A stretch of DNA of 64,000 nucleotides from Sphaerolaimus hirsutus (GCA_964036195.1 OZ038457.1:4064635-4128634), one strand, 5' to 3'; shown: positions 13,557 to 26,693, numbered from the stretch's first letter. The notes: generated by a model from the letters alone, not told the origin. Translations and numbers: made by a program.

Positions 13557-14252
13557 TAGGGTTGGCCGATGTTTTTTTTTAAACGTTTTTTTTTAAAACG
13601 TTTTTTTATTAAAAAAAACATGACATCCGAAATGTTTTTTTAAAAAAAAAAACATCGGCCAAAATTTTGAGTACTAAGCACTAGGTATTTTGCAAAATTT
13701 TTGCGCGCAAGCGCGCAATTTCACACACAAATTGACATTGGTGGTTGTTTTCATTGGTTTTGTTGCATTTTTAGTATCAAAACATCCATTTCTCTGTGCT
13801 ACCATGGGTGAATAAGCCGACATATGTTGCTGTAATATATAACATTGAGGTAATGTGCTTCCATGTACCTCCACAGTGTGTAACTTCACTCCCAAAGTAA
13901 CAACCTCCTTTTATAACCTTGTTTGATCACTATTCCATGCCAAACTTTACCTGAAGTCACGAACATTCGACTATAAGGCGATATACGAACGATATGTCGA
14001 CAAAAAATGGATATTTTTGACACAAATCACCACTTATAATGCTATCCCATGGCTCCACAGCCATTATATGGCCATATTTAACATCACAGAGTATTGCCAC
14101 TGTCTGATATACCTATATATGTTGACACTAGGTCATATCTGGGAGCTTTTAAAAAAAACGTTTTTTATTTTAAAAAAACATCGAGTTAAAAAAAAACGTT
14201 TTTTTTAAAAAAAAACAACGAGTTAAAAAAAAACGTTTTTTTTCCAACCCTA
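13557..14252. mobile_element. hAT-like element with AAACGTTTTTTTT words
   Basis: The termini are TAGGGTTGG and CCAACCCTA, with a perfect target duplication GGAGGGCA (13549-13556 and 14253-14260). Words of AAAACGTTTTTTTT and their complements lie at both ends (13568-13650 and 14148-14242). The middle is unique and non-coding. The terminal repeats resemble those of the GAACC element but the word is different. Confidence 0.92.
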
Positions 14253-14295
14253 GGAGGGCATCATAAAATATAAATCTTATCAAACCCTAGATCGG

Positions 14296-14553
14296 TAGTG
14301 TTCCAAAAATCTGGGGAGCATTATTGTTTCAAGTAAAAGAAATATTAAAAAAATATTATAATTATTTAGATTTTCTCCAGGTTTTTCCAGAGAAATTAAA
14401 TTATATTCTATTTATAAGAAGAAAATACAACAAATAAATACATGTCACTTATATTTTTTTGCTTTTTATTAAATATTTAACTATATTTTTGTGAGATTTT
14501 CTGAGGTTATATTCACTTACATTTTCCGAAAATCACCCATTTTTGGAACGCTA
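14296..14553. mobile_element. TAGTGTTCCAAAA element
   Basis: The ends are TAGTGTTCCAAAAATCTG and ATTTTTGGAACGCTA, with AT-rich words similar to those at 51851-52114. No target duplication is recognisable. It lies 43 bases right of another element. Confidence 0.65.
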
Positions 14554-15781
14554 CATGCCCTATTCAATCCGCACCAGCCCAGCCCTAGAGATGCATCCAA
14601 AATTTTGAGTTAAACCCAGCCGATTTGAGAGAAAGAGTGTTCAACATTTGGCCGCGGCCGCAAAAGCATGAGTGCCTTGCCGCCCAAACGCACATGTGCT
14701 GTAAAGATGGGCACTATTTACGTGTAAACACAAAGAAATCAGGGTACACAGGGAATATACAACACAAAAATACATAAATACATAAGAGCTGCCGATCAGT
14801 GGGAAAAGTACCCTACAGCGACGCATTACCAGTCGCTTGTATTGAGTTACTCATCTTGGACAAATCACAACAATAACAGTAAACAACAAACATCCGCTGC
14901 GCCCAAAGAAGACAGTTGTCTTGGTATATAAATAAGTCATCAATTATTTGGACTCTGCATCACTTCACAACTTTGACAGTTGACAACTAGAGAAAACATG
15001 ACAGTTCACAACTAGAAATATGAAACTTCACAAGTGCTAATACCACACTTGACAACCAGATCCAACCAAATATTTGCGCTCACTTGACAACTAAATATTC
15101 CAACCTTCACAAGTAAAGTATCAAATTCACGCTCACTTCACAACCAACATATTATTTATATTCCAACGTTCACAAGTAACAATATGATATCCACGCTCAC
15201 TTGACGAGTTCATATTTATGTTATTCCAACTTTCATGAGTAAATGACCCCTACAACTATGTAACAGATGCCACATGCACACGTCTGTTTTCATTAATTGT
15301 GCAAACATTGTAGCAGTATCAAAGGCAACTCCCAATATGTACAATCTATAATGCACACAATGTTATGTGCCACATGCGATGCAAGATCATTTCCTGTCTT
15401 GTCAATTTGGTTTCAATCAAATATGTCAATCAATCAGGCGACAAAAAACGCATTAAGATTTCTGAATTTTCAACTTGGTATGATGTGCTATTGAGAATCA
15501 TTTGCATATTTGGTCATGATGGCTGAAGGTTTTGGTAGAATCGATGAGCTTTTGCAAGGCTTGTTGACCAAGAACAAGCCAGTGCTTTTCTCAAAAGTAA
15601 CAGTCATGTCGCTCATGACACATCCCTATAGGACAAAAAAGCCACACGTCTGCACACGATTTCCAGCGCAACGCCCCGCGCACACTATGGATCTGTCTGC
15701 AACTATCGCGGATGCTATTGCTTTATAGAATGCACCTTTCTTCTGTAGTCATGCACCTTTTCTACTGTACACATATTTATT

Positions 15782-17110
15782 TACCATATTTGCTCGAATA
15801 ATCCCCCTGGGGGATTTTTATTTCGTCAAACATTTTTGAGGGGGGAACTATTTGAGGGGGGAATTATTCAAGGGCGGAATTATTATTTTGCCAAAATTTC
15901 GCCAAAACATACCGACATTCGAGTGAAATTTCACCAATTTCAGGGTGGACATTAGGGTTCAAACGGGATTGACTTTTCGGGATCGGGATCGGGATTCACT
16001 TTTTGAGCTTTCGGGATCGGGATCGGGATTGGGGTTTCGGGATCGGGATCGGGATTGGTTTTTTGAGATTTCGGGATCGGGATCGGGATTGGCCGGGATT
16101 GGGGTCACGGGATCGGGATTGGGATTGGCATTTTTCCGGGATCGGGATTGGGTTCTAGGGATAGATTTTGGCCATTTTTCTGGCATTCACAGTTGTTCAT
16201 AAAGGTCTCAAAACACTGTTGGATGCCAGAAAAGTGGCATAAAATTGACGCTGGGGGTTTGCATGCACATTTTTGCATGCAAAAACGTCATTATTTCACT
16301 TTTTATAATTTCCACTAATTTTTCTGGGATCGGGATCCCGGACTTGGGAGTTTCTCGGGATCGGGATCGGGATTTGAAAATTTTCGGGATCGGGATCGGG
16401 ATTGGTATTTTTGGATTTCGGGATCGGGATCGGGATTGGGGTTTCGGGATCGGGATCGGGACTGGTAAATCCCGGAATTTCATGGGATCCGGGTTCGGGA
16501 TCGGGATCCCGTTTGAACCCTAGTGGACATACCGATATTTGAGTGATTTTTTTTTCTTCAAAAATTGGTGTCTGTATCTAGGGAACAGGGTGAGATATCG
16601 AGAAAATTTTTTTTTTTATGAAGAACTATATATGCTTATATCAGACCTGCACCATAGGTGGCGTAAGTGCTTGTGCGCTTGTGAATGTCACAAGCAGAAT
16701 TTTTGGTGTCACAAGTGGAAATGTCACTGTCACATTGTGACATTCACAAGCATGTATTTTAAAAATGAGAATGAAATCTCAAAATCAGCTCAAAATCGCT
16801 ATAATTTGCTCCATTTTGTCAATTTTCACCTATATAGTCACTATTGTCATCTATTTAGATGGTTATATACCATACTTTAGCCAATTTTTTTCTTATTTAT
16901 AGCAATTTTGAAATTTTTGGCTCTCTGCCAACTTCACATAGGGGCTCCAATAAAAAGGTGTCACAAGGAGAAATTTTGGCTAATGTGAATGTCACAAGCA
17001 CAAATTGGGACCTTGCGCCGCCTATGACCTGCACCTAACTCATTTTTTGTCACTTTGGTTTTTACCGACAGTCGGAACTAGATGCCTCAACTATTCAAGC
17101 AAATACGGTA
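15782..17110. mobile_element. CCGTATT element with GGGGGGAATTATT words, split by a hAT-like element
   Basis: The ends are TACCATATTTGCTCGAATAA and TTCAAGCAAATACGGTA, and the words GAGGGGGGAACTATTTGAGG and similar lie near the left end. It is interrupted by the GGGATC element 15953-16522 with target duplication GTGGACAT. The right half (16523-17060) is unique DNA with CACAAG/GTGACA words. Confidence 0.85.
15953..16522. mobile_element. hAT-like element with GGGATC word arrays
   Basis: The termini are TAGGGTTCAAACGGGATT and GTTTGAACCCTA, with a perfect target duplication GTGGACAT (15945-15952 and 16523-16530). Arrays of GGGATCGGGATCGGGATT occupy 15968-16155 and 16325-16515, the same strand on both sides. 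The terminal repeats match those of the GGTCCC element at 35905-36664 but the internal word differs. It is inserted into a CCGTATT element. Confidence 0.95.
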
Positions 17111-17583
17111 TATGTTTATATATTTAAGCACTAATGTAGCATGCAAATAATGAATGTGATACTATATGAAAGTAATTGTCAAAGTTGTCAAGTGAACGTG
17201 GATATCATTTTTTACTTGTGAAAATTGGAACATAATATGAAGTAATTGCAACATAATATGAAGTTGTAAGTGAGCGTAAATATGATACTTTACTTGTGAA
17301 GGTTGGAATATTAAGTTGTCAAGTGAGCGCAAATATTTGGTTGTGACCCACTTGTCAAGTGAGCGGAATCACTTGTGAAGTTTCATATTTCTAGTTGTGA
17401 ACTGTCATGTTTTCTCTAGTTGTCAACTGTCAAAGTTGTGAAGTGAGCATGGCCCATTATTTGTGTTTTTTTGATCAAATATTCATAAAAATCACGGATG
17501 ATAAAGATTGAAGGCTCTTAAAATATTTATGTACAAAACGTTGAACGAGTAAAAGACGTAGAAAAACTGGTGGCACTCCCACA

Positions 17584-17720
17584 CCCTGTAAAATGTCAAA
17601 TGTCATGCAAAGTGTCAAAAGTCACGGAAAATGCCCTGCAAAATGGCAACTCGGTTGCCATTTTGCAGGGCATTTTCCATGACTTTTGACACTTTGCATG
17701 ACATTCGACATTTTACAGGG
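17584..17720. mobile_element. Near-perfect 67-base-arm hairpin
   Basis: Arms 17584-17650 and 17654-17720 differ at two of 67 positions, with a loop of three bases (TCG). The ends CCCTGTAAAATGTCA also start fragments at about 30485-30560 (WDR55 intron 8), 34676-34794 and 37877-37998 (duplicated blocks) and 62280-62700. Confidence 0.9.
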
Positions 17721-18073
17721 CTTTTTACAGGGTCTGAGATTGGCGCCTGGTGTTATACAGCCGCAAAAAAAGCGCCAGTGATAAATAAATATGCATAATC
17801 GTTTTGACGCATTACACGTGTACAGTGCCCGCGGGCGACCGGATACAAAAATAAAGGAACCGACAAAAATAAATGCCTAAAATAAAAAGCGAACATCTTT
17901 GATTAACAGCGGCGGGCACAAAAGTGTGCGCCATTTTGCCTGGCGCTTTTTACAAGCGCGGCTGTAAAGCTAAAGTCGACTTCGAGATAGGCCACAAAGC
18001 AGCGCCGCTCTTTTAGGTTACCTTCAAGAAAGTACTCAAAAATGACACTCAATCTCAACGTACAGAAAGTGAA

Positions 18074-18833
18074 TACCGTATTCCCTCGAATAAAGCCCGG
18101 GGGAGTTAATCGAGTGAGAGGGGTGGGTCAGGGGTTTAGTAGGGGGGGGGGGTTACCCCCACCCCCCAAATCCGCCAGCTATCTATCTATCCCAGAGGCA
18201 AATTTTTTGGCTACTATCCCCTAACCCCCCCCCAAATCGTCCAGCTATCTATCTATCTAGAGCGATTTTTGAAAAATTTTTTCGCTCAAAATCGCTAATT
18301 TTGTACCTTTTTATAGCTTTTCACCTCCAAAATCGCTAGTTCATGTTCATTATCGCCTATTTTGGCTATATATGTGCTTCTATACTTATTTTTAGCCATT
18401 TTTCACCTACTTTTAGCGATCTTTCCCCCTTTTCTTCCTTCTATACCTCGGAAAACCCTATATATTGAACCCCCGCGAACCCCCCCCCCTCAGAAAATTT
18501 TTCAGCTATCTATCTCTCCGGAGGAGCGATTTGCTATCTATATGAACCCCCGCGGGGGTCCAAATCTACAAAACCCCTGGGGTGGGTGGGTACAAGTCAG
18601 TTTATAATCAGAATTCTAGATGGACTTTCAATTGATTGTACATAACTGGAATGGATTTTTGAAAGGATATTCCAATATAAAAAACCACACCTTAACATAA
18701 ATTAATTAAACTAAACCTAAATACCTAAACATAAATTAAATTCCAGTTCATCAGCAGACAGAGATCAATCTTTGTCCTCAGTTAAGTGATAAGACAGGCG
18801 TTTTAAAGGGGTCTTATTCGAGGTGATACGGTA
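18074..18833. mobile_element. CCGTATT element with CAGCTATCTATCTATC words
   Basis: The ends are TACCGTATTCCCTCGAATAA and TTATTCGAGGTGATACGGTA. It contains GGGGGGGG/CCCCCCC tracts and four blocks of CAGCTATCTATCTATC. Similar TATC-word blocks occur at about 31010-31165 and 41280-41620, in introns of WDR55 and EFHD. Confidence 0.8.
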
Positions 18834-19837
18834 ACGCGAACGTCACCAATTTCACACCTACGCCTTGTCACATGACAAAACTCACACGACAAGCCCAAAA
18901 ATTTCAATTTTATCACGGCGTCGATAAAATCGAGGGGAGCGAGCGGGTGATAAAAAAAACGCCCTAAACAATGGTTTTTAAGGCGCGCGTCGGTTTATCA
19001 CCGTAAATACGAGACACGCAGGCATGCAAGGGAACGCAGATAAAGAAAGGAACCCTACACATCACACAGCCTACATTATGCATGTGCTCGGCGCGGCGGC
19101 GTGTTAACACTGCCGCACCGCTGCAATAAGTGCCGCTGCGGCGGGGGGGGGGGGGGGGCGACGCCTCAGCGGGGGTCGCGTCGTATCCGCAAATTGCATT
19201 CGAATATTCAATCAGACACAATCGATAAGCAAGTGCGCATGCGTAATCAGATTCTGACTGTATTCATGCTTGGAACCTTGGGCTGCAGACAGGTGTTTTG
19301 AATTTGGATAGCTCAAATTTTGCCGCTTAATCATGAGAATGAAGGGGCGGCACAAATTCACGAGATAGCCGCAGCTGTCGCCGCGCCGCGGCGCATTTTT
19401 GCTGATTCACATTTGTCCATTTTTTTTGTCACTCTTCAAAATTCCACAAATAAGCTTCAAAATAGACAATAAAATCTACAATAAAGTGTAATGAGTCACG
19501 GGGAACGGGCACGGTGAGCGGAAGTGAGTCACTAAGAAATGAATGTGATTACAGCGCGGTGCATTGAAATAAACTGCTCAAAAAACGCGACATTTTCATT
19601 TACAGCATAATATTTTCATGGTGAAATGATCGCAAGTAAAGGGCGGCAAGCGGCAAGCTGCAAGTTGGCAACGCGGCACAATGGAAGACGTCAAAGCGGC
19701 TGGGTTGGGACAGTGCTGGCACATGACTGAGTATGGATGGAAAGTGGGAAAATTGAGAAGAAAAAACTTTTCGATTTTTTTATTTTTTTCAGTGTTTCTG
19801 CACTACGACTGATGATCGAGGTGTGATAGTGACTAGC

Positions 19838-20106
19838 ATTGAAAAAATCATCAATTTTTGGAAAATATATCTAAATATAATCTCAAAAAATATAATTAAA
19901 TCTCTCTCAAAAACCCTGGTAAAAATATAAATAAATATAAATACCAGAATTTGAGAGATTTTCTGATATTTTTAAAAATCTCAGAAAATCTCTCAAAAAG
20001 AAAATATACTCTCTGGAAAATCGTGGAAAAAATATAAATCTCAGAAAATCTTATATTTTCTGAGAGTTTTTGAATATAACTTTCGCAGAAAATTTTTCAA
20101 TGCTGA
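19838..20106. mobile_element. AT-rich element with TCTCAGAAAATC words
   Basis: Inverted ends AGCATTGAAAAAAT and ATTTTTCAATGCT enclose repeats of TCTCAGAAAATCTCTCAAA-like words in both orientations. The words match the elements at 14296-14553 and 51851-52114, but the outermost bases differ. Confidence 0.6.
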
Positions 20107-20856
20107 TAGTGACCGATGGTGACGATTTAAACGTACGGAAATTCAATTATCAAAATTATTTTCCGAGGAATGGCCGAAAAAAATAAGGAGCGCCTCACCA
20201 AAAAAGGTAAACGTGAAAACGTAAACAAATAAAATCAAAACGAAAAAAAACAAACAATAAAACAACCGATAAAAATTCCAAAAACCCAAAATCCAGCCCC
20301 CAAAACACCACACAAAAACCCCCCAAAAAGCTCCCAAAACTTTCCCACCAACAACCCACAGTCGGGGGGGGGGGGGGCTATCGAAGTCCCATTGTCTCAC
20401 GGCGGCGACAAAACAAAGTAAAGTACGGCCGGCCCCGGGCCCGGTGCTAAAGCGATTTGCAGCGGACATGCCAACGCGCGGGACAGAGCAAACAGGCGCT
20501 CAGGTAGGGCGCCATATCAAATTATCCAGCGGGCCGAGTGCCCGGGAACCATTGTGCCTCGGTGGCGTTTGGCACGGCGCCAATCCGCGCCAGAATGGAG
20601 TTTTTTAGTTTGGAGTGTGTGTGGGGCTTGTTGATAGAAGTGGAAAGGAACTTTTGATATGTCATGTATTTATATTACAGTCTAGGGTGACTGGGGTTTT
20701 TGCAAATTAACTGAATAAAAACAATGCTCATGATGAAACGTTTAGTGAAAATATTGGGCCAAGCTCCCGATTCTAAAACTTTTTTTCAAACATTTTCAGT
20801 GGATGATGTTTTTTGAGTGCAGCATATCTTCATCAGTACTGACTGCTTTACTGTAT

Positions 20857-21092
20857 ACTCCATGGACAACACGCGATGCATTTTTCTGAATGAAACACTT
20901 CACCATGATGTCATCATCAATGAAATAAAAATTGTTCAAAAAAAGATGACAAGTATGAAGGATGTGTTGGTTGTAATTGTCTCAAACTTTATCTTTTTTT
21001 TGTGAAAATGTTTGCAAAAATAAAACATTGGTGACTTGGCACATAAAACATAAGTATCTGCCAATGCACACTGTGCTGTCCATGGAGTATAT
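20857..21092. mobile_element. Short TIR element, TATACTCCATGGACA ends
   Basis: Inverted ends TATACTCCATGGACA and TGTCCATGGAGTATATA flank 205 bases. The inner sequence after the left end resembles 27633-27735, which starts TACACTCAGTGGAC. The ends and TA flanks recall Tc1/mariner elements; there is no transposase frame. Confidence 0.55.
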
Positions 21093-21234
21093 ACACTTTT
21101 TTATCACACAGCCTTTTTCTAAAATGCAGTCATATACGAAATTTTCACACAAATGCAAAATGATAACAACAAAAAATGGCGCGTGCCCACCTCTAGGGGG
21201 TCATCGGGTCGAGCGACTGTAGTGTGCAAAGGGT

Positions 21235-22015
21235 GTGTTCCTGAATCGTCACTCAGTGAATTGTCACTTTTTGAATGGTCACTTACTGAATGATCACTCG
21301 CCTTAATGAACACAGATCTGTATTGTCAAAAACCGTATGAACATTTGCACGAATGGTCACAACATATTTGTGGGTATCGCATGCGTATGCGAGTGCTTTG
21401 TGTTTCACACCTGCCTAATAAAGTACTTCCACCAGCCCACTGTGCTTTCAGCGTGGGCACCTTTGTACATTGGAGATTAATTTTAAGTATTTCCACTTTG
21501 CCACTAAACAAAAGATTATCCTTATTTTCAACCGGGGTCATAAAAAAACGTTATTTTTTCACAAATTATAATTGGGGTTGTTAAAAATTAAATGGTTAAA
21601 GGGTTGTTTTTTGTTGTTGTAATTTCCAAAAATCAGAATTGTTAAAAAACGTTTTACCATAGTTTATACAAATACATACATTTTTTACTGAGAATTTATT
21701 TATTCTCTCTATGTTTACAATAAAATATGTTTACAAATAAAAAAGTAGAATATAAGGAACACTGTTTTCACTGAATCTGAAATGCAGTGATAATCAATTT
21801 TTCAATACTAAAAAAGCATGCCGCAAAACGTAAATACATTGTGTGCACATGGCAGGCGGCATTTCCTTTAATGACCAGTGACAATTCTTGACCATTCATA
21901 CATTGACAACTCAGTCCATGTGCATACAACAACAATTGCGGCTCAGTACACATGCGGAACAGGCAGTGACGATTCAGGAACTGACAATTCAGGTAGTGAC
22001 GATTCATGCACAAAC
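21235..22015. repeat. Inverted GAATNGTCACT / AGTGACNATTC word blocks
   Basis: Left block (21235-21362): GAATCGTCACT, GAATTGTCACT, GAATGGTCACT, GAATGATCACT. Right block (21870-22010): AGTGACAATTC, AGTGACGATTC and similar, inverted. The DNA between is unique. It is probably a decayed foldback element. Confidence 0.65.
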
Positions 22016-22800
22016 CGTGCAAAGAACCCGTTATCTGTATGCGCGTGTATGCACGTGGGTCCACTGATCACACAAAAAAACGTACAGTGTCCCCCATCCC
22101 AATGGCGCAACATTAAACAAAGGTGCGATCTAAATCTGCTATACCACACCGAATAAATGCATATTTACATAATGCGAAAAAATGGCTGGGGTATGGTATA
22201 TGAAAATACGGTGGTGAGCGCGTATGTGATAAGGGGAGGGAAAGGATTCAGACTTATCTTTTTGATAAAACTCGGGATTAAAAAACTAGCTAGAATATTT
22301 AATGCGATAAAATAATGATAAATAAAAATTGGTTAAAGCGGTGGCAAGCAAAAGTGCTAACGCAAGCTAAATAGAATATTAATTTTCATTGCGTATGCAA
22401 ATCAAAAGTTGTAAAAGTACAGGGGGTTTGGTAGTTTTTAGACTTTTTAGTGAATAGATAATATAATAAGCTCTCTTCTATCAAACGTTTTTTGGTGTCT
22501 AAAGGGCTCAAACTGAAAACTCTTTTTACACAGTAATGACTTTCCATACTATTTCCCACCACCAATCACCCACAGTTATGACTTTGCAGACGTTCTTACA
22601 CAAGCCAATAGCTGCTTATCGGGTCAGTAAATGAATGCATCGGCGCGCCCGACACGCCCCAAAAACAGCTACCCGAGAAGCGACAGGAAGCGGTCCGGCA
22701 CCGGCAAATGCCAAAGCATAAAACAATACATCATCTAAACAACCACGTGCCAGCCTTCTTAACCCGGCGTCTTGCGAACGCGCGTCGGGTGCCAAAAATG

Positions 22801-22953
22801 ACTTGCCCGACAAGTTTTTGTCGGGCAACCCGATTCATTGCGTAAAATATGAACCTAATCGTATGTGTATTCGCTGTTCGAGCGAAGTTCAATTTCAGAC
22901 CCAATGAATCGGGTCGCCCGACAAAACCCGCCTTTTGTCGGGCAAATCAAATT
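22801..22953. repeat. Pair of TCGGGC dyad motifs
   Basis: Two copies in opposite orientation of a dispersed motif of about 45 bases. It consists of TTGCCCGACAA, a spacer, TTGTCGGGCAACCCGATTCA (22801-22840) and the reverse at 22903-22953. Other copies are at 10512-10552, 25412-25450, 26022-26066, 33914-33959, 44657-44687, 44791-44832 and 53070-53122. Confidence 0.75.
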
Positions 22954-25461
22954 CCAGGGCAGCGCCGCTAGCGGATGGATGGATAGAATTTTCAAAATTC
23001 AGCGCCGGTCCCGCGGTCTTAACGGGTAGTTCCCACGACCAAAATATCATGTAGTGCAAAATGGGGTGCAAAATGCCTAAGACAATAGCGGGGGGGGGGG
23101 GGGGGAATGTGATCAGTTTACATGAGGTCGATTTGTGCGCTCCGGTGGGACTTTGTCCACGGGCACTAATGCATGTGATGTATTTGAGTTAACAGGTAAC
23201 AGGCATGTGATAGACGAGACGGGCGGCGCAATTTTCGGCCAGTCAACTGCGGTCAGTCAATTAGTTATGTCACTCAAATGCATTCTAACGATGGATTTGA
23301 GGGCGGCGGCGGGGAAGTAACAGGGGAAGATTTTCCGCACTTTACACCGGAGAATGGCGTTTTGGGGGAATGGAAAATCAACAAAATATATGTTCATATC
23401 ACCTTCACGCGAATTCTTTCGCCAGAAAAATTCAAACGTCTAACAGCATTAAATATCACCACATGGCGCGCGAGTTTTTCAAACTGGCGTCAGAAATTCG
23501 GCACGCAGTTCACTTCCGCCCCTAACTATTTAAAAGGTATACCATACATTTCCCCCCCCCCCCCCCCAAGGCTATCGAATGATGCGACGCCAGTAGATAT
23601 CTAGTGGCAAAACGGGGCGGCAGCTGGCGCTAACTATCTGTGCAGCACAACATTCAAATTCAAGGTTACTCGTGCCAATTTGGGCCGCTTAGCGCCGCCG
23701 CGCCGCCGCTGCTGTTGCCGCTGCTGTGGTGGGTGACAGTTGACAGATTGGTGCAACTGACAACCAGATGGATTGTTCGCAACTGGGTGAAGTTTGATTG
23801 GATTCTGGATTGGATTGGTCAAAGTTGGTTGTGACAGGAATTTTATGCCGCTGGATTTTGCTCAACATGCTTTGAATCAAATCCACATTGATTTGAGTTA
23901 GCATTTTTCATGATGCAGTAAATTGCACCGTCTCGAGAATGCATCAAGCCAAAACTTTTGACACTTTTATCCTGGATGTTGAAATAGATAAGTTCACTCC
24001 ATCCTTGCCAATAATCGAGTGCAAGTAAAACTTGAAAACAATTGTAACACTTGAACAGATCCTACGGAAAAAAACTGCATGGAACATAGCATCAGTGATA
24101 GAAAGTGACAAGCAAAGCATTGGATAAAAAGAAAAGTTACACCAACTTTCCTATTTGTTACATAATTTACAAAACTAAACTTGACACTTTGTTACTTACA
24201 AACTCACTTGACACTCAATCAATCACCTACACTTAACACTTTCCTCACAACCTAAAAAAGGCGAAAAATCAAGAATTGTAAAATCAGGTTGTAAAAGTCA
24301 CACAATGTGAAAGTCGCCCGCGCGCGGCGGCACGCGGCGCAAAACGCACATGTGCGGCGGCGGCCGCAGCGGCGTCAGGTGTTAACAAAATTTCCAATCA
24401 ATTCTGCCCGCGAGAAGCGGGCGCCGCTAATGTGCCCCTGGTAACGATGAGAAATCCGGGCCGCAAAAACAAAGAAAACCGACCGACCGATTTACGAGCG
24501 CCAGTAAAATGGTGCCAACTGGCGGTCGATTACGGGCGTTCGGGAATTTGGGGGGGGGGGGGGCCGCAAAAATCACCATGAGAAAAGTAAATAAAAATGG
24601 TGCAAAATGGTCGTAAGCACAATGGGGGAGTGGCCGTTTCTCACATGAATGGAAGACAACAGAAAGAGATCAAATATCACCGGAGCTGGGTGCGACCGAA
24701 TGAGGATTAAGTTTATCCGCAATCATATCGGTGCCATGGACCAGATTACGGTTTCGGTAAACCAGACGCCCGGTGGGAAAGTGTTTCGGTGTTTAAAACG
24801 TGACGCAGCACAATGTCAAGTATGGGATTTTAAGTGTAAAATGACTCTGTTGTGAGTATCATCTGCAAGCGGGCGACAGAAGTTAAACAGACATGAAGCC
24901 TACGAAGCAGTGTTCGTTTTTTTAAAATGTCAATTGAAATATTAAGTTATTGTATTAAAATATGTTATCGGCACAAAAATACCTATGCGGGTTTCACCAA
25001 CAGGATTATACAGTCTCTACCGACTATCTCTGAAAATTGGCACTGAAAATTACCATATCTCATTTGAATCATAAAATTTTGAAATATTCCCATCTTTATC
25101 ATAATGCACTGCTTTAACTACAGCAGCATTAACTACAGAATTTATCACACCAAATTACTTTATTCGTGCAAAATATGGTGATATTTTTTGCAAAGCGTAT
25201 ACATAGTTCCTCAGTATACGCTATTTACTGTTGTTCGCCGCATAATTCCTGTTTCCGGGTGTCAGTTGTCGAAATCATTTTAAGAGCTCACTGTGCATCA
25301 TCATCATCACAGTCCACATCAATAAACATCAAATCTAGTGAATCCAGAATTCCACATATTTACAACCTATGTAAGCAAATCACTCCAAGCAGCCACAAAA
25401 TTCGATTGACCCGACAATTTTTTTGGGGCAGCCCGATTAATTCAATCGGAAATACTCACGG

Positions 25462-25960
25462 CAGAGTTGTAAAAAGTACCAAACTTTTTTCAAAGTATAC
25501 GTAAACGTAAAGACTTTCTTGTTTATTCACCCCTGAGTACAGAAAACGTAAAGTTTTTTTTTTCACTTTTACTCACGAGTAAACGTGAGTAAATGTACTT
25601 TATTCCCAGAAAACGTAAAAGTGAGCTTCTTTGAAAAATTTTGGCCAGATTTTCGATCAAAATCACTGATTTTCATAACTTTTTCCCTATTTTCAGAATT
25701 TTTGGTGTATGTATGTGTGTATCTATTTTCGACTATGTATCCATATTTTTAACCTATTTTTGTTATTTTTCCTTTCATTGCCTTTAAAAATCCACATAAA
25801 ACGTTATGATCTGAAATACTTTTTCTGTACTCGCGTACATTCAAAAAGTATATGTAAAAGCGAATACAGGAACTTTTTTCGGAGGAAACGTAAACGTATT
25901 TACTCTGTACTCGGGTAAACGTATTCATCAAGTAAACGTAAATACGTTTTAACAACTATC
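25462..25960. mobile_element. CAGAGTTG element with GTAAACG words
   Basis: The ends are CAGAGTTGTAAAAAGTACC and TTTTAACAACTATC, flanked by ACTCACGG and CATCACGG (6 of 8). Words of AAACGTAAACGTA and GTACTCGCGTAC type occur at both ends. It is related to 45689-46123. Confidence 0.75.
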
Positions 25961-26509
25961 CATCACGGCCCTTTCCGAACGCAACGATCGGGCATCGGTC
26001 ACTCCAAAACCTCCTCTACAATAAATCGGGCAGCCCGACAGAAACCACGTCGGGCCAATTAAATTTCTCTCCTGGTAAGAAAGATGGGGGGGGGGGCACA
26101 CGTGAAGCTAATCACCGGCGCAGCTGCCGCGGCGCGCAAATTCAACGTGCGTTTCGGTTTACAGCCTGATATCGTTTACAGCGCGAGCGGCACAAAGGTA
26201 AACCCGAAACAGATGCCGCCGTCGCTTTACTTTGAGCCGTGATATGCTTACCATTGGGGGGGGGGGGGGTCGTAAATATTTCATATTTGATTGAGGAGCG
26301 AGTGTGAGGGAACTTTTTTGATTGGCCGCCGAACTTTTGGGGGCGTTGGAATACAAACATGAAGGCCTATGGTGTATGTTTGAATAAGTCCAGCGGGGGA
26401 ATTATTCCAGGGGAATTGTACTTTTTTATCATAACTCACAGATTCAAGTACTCCAAAACAAACTACTATACTATGCAAAAGCAAAACTTTTATGGCAGGT
26501 AAATATAAC

Positions 26510-26693
26510 TACCGTATTTTCTTGAATAGTCCCCCTTGACTAATTCCCCCTGAAATGATTTGATCGAAACAGGCCCGAAAATTTTGATGAAATAATAGTT
26601 CCCCCTCTAGTAACTCCCCACCTCGAATAGTCCCCCCTCAAAAATATGAGGAAATGATAATCCCCCAGGGGGATTATTCCAGCAAATACGGTA
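26510..26693. mobile_element. CCGTATT element, CCCCCT/TCGAATAG words
   Basis: The ends are TACCGTATTTTCTTGAATAG and TTCCAGCAAATACGGTA. The interior is a run of words like AATAGTCCCCCCTCAAAAA with no unique core. Confidence 0.85.

Larger units (their letters stand above)
14961..17445. mobile_element. Large foldback element with CACTTGACAACT words, holding two nested elements
   Basis: Arms at 14961-15240 and 17166-17445 are inverted copies of each other, starting CACTTCACAACTTTGACAGT. Each arm repeats a unit of roughly 60 bases (CTCACTTGACAACT, then ATATTCCAACCTTCACAAG). Between the arms lies the CCGTATT element 15782-17110, which itself contains the GGGATC element 15953-16522. Confidence 0.85.
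17721..25460. other. Intergenic DNA rich in repeats
   Basis: Outside the elements listed separately there are CpG-rich patches (19080-19180, 20400-20580, 23680-23720, 24310-24560) and long G or C tracts (18142, 19142, 20366, 23090, 23552, 24551). A 68-residue frame at 24649-24855 resembles nothing known. No exon is supported. Confidence 0.6.

Noticed and set aside
15945..16523. Long frames with RDRDRD or PNPDPD repeats, and the like at 35904-36665
   Set aside because: They are translations of GGGATC and GGTCCC arrays inside transposable elements, open on both strands because the word has no stop codon.
24649..24855. A 68-residue open frame as a gene
   Set aside because: There is no family resemblance, no signal or membrane segment, and no supporting exon structure; the length is within chance.
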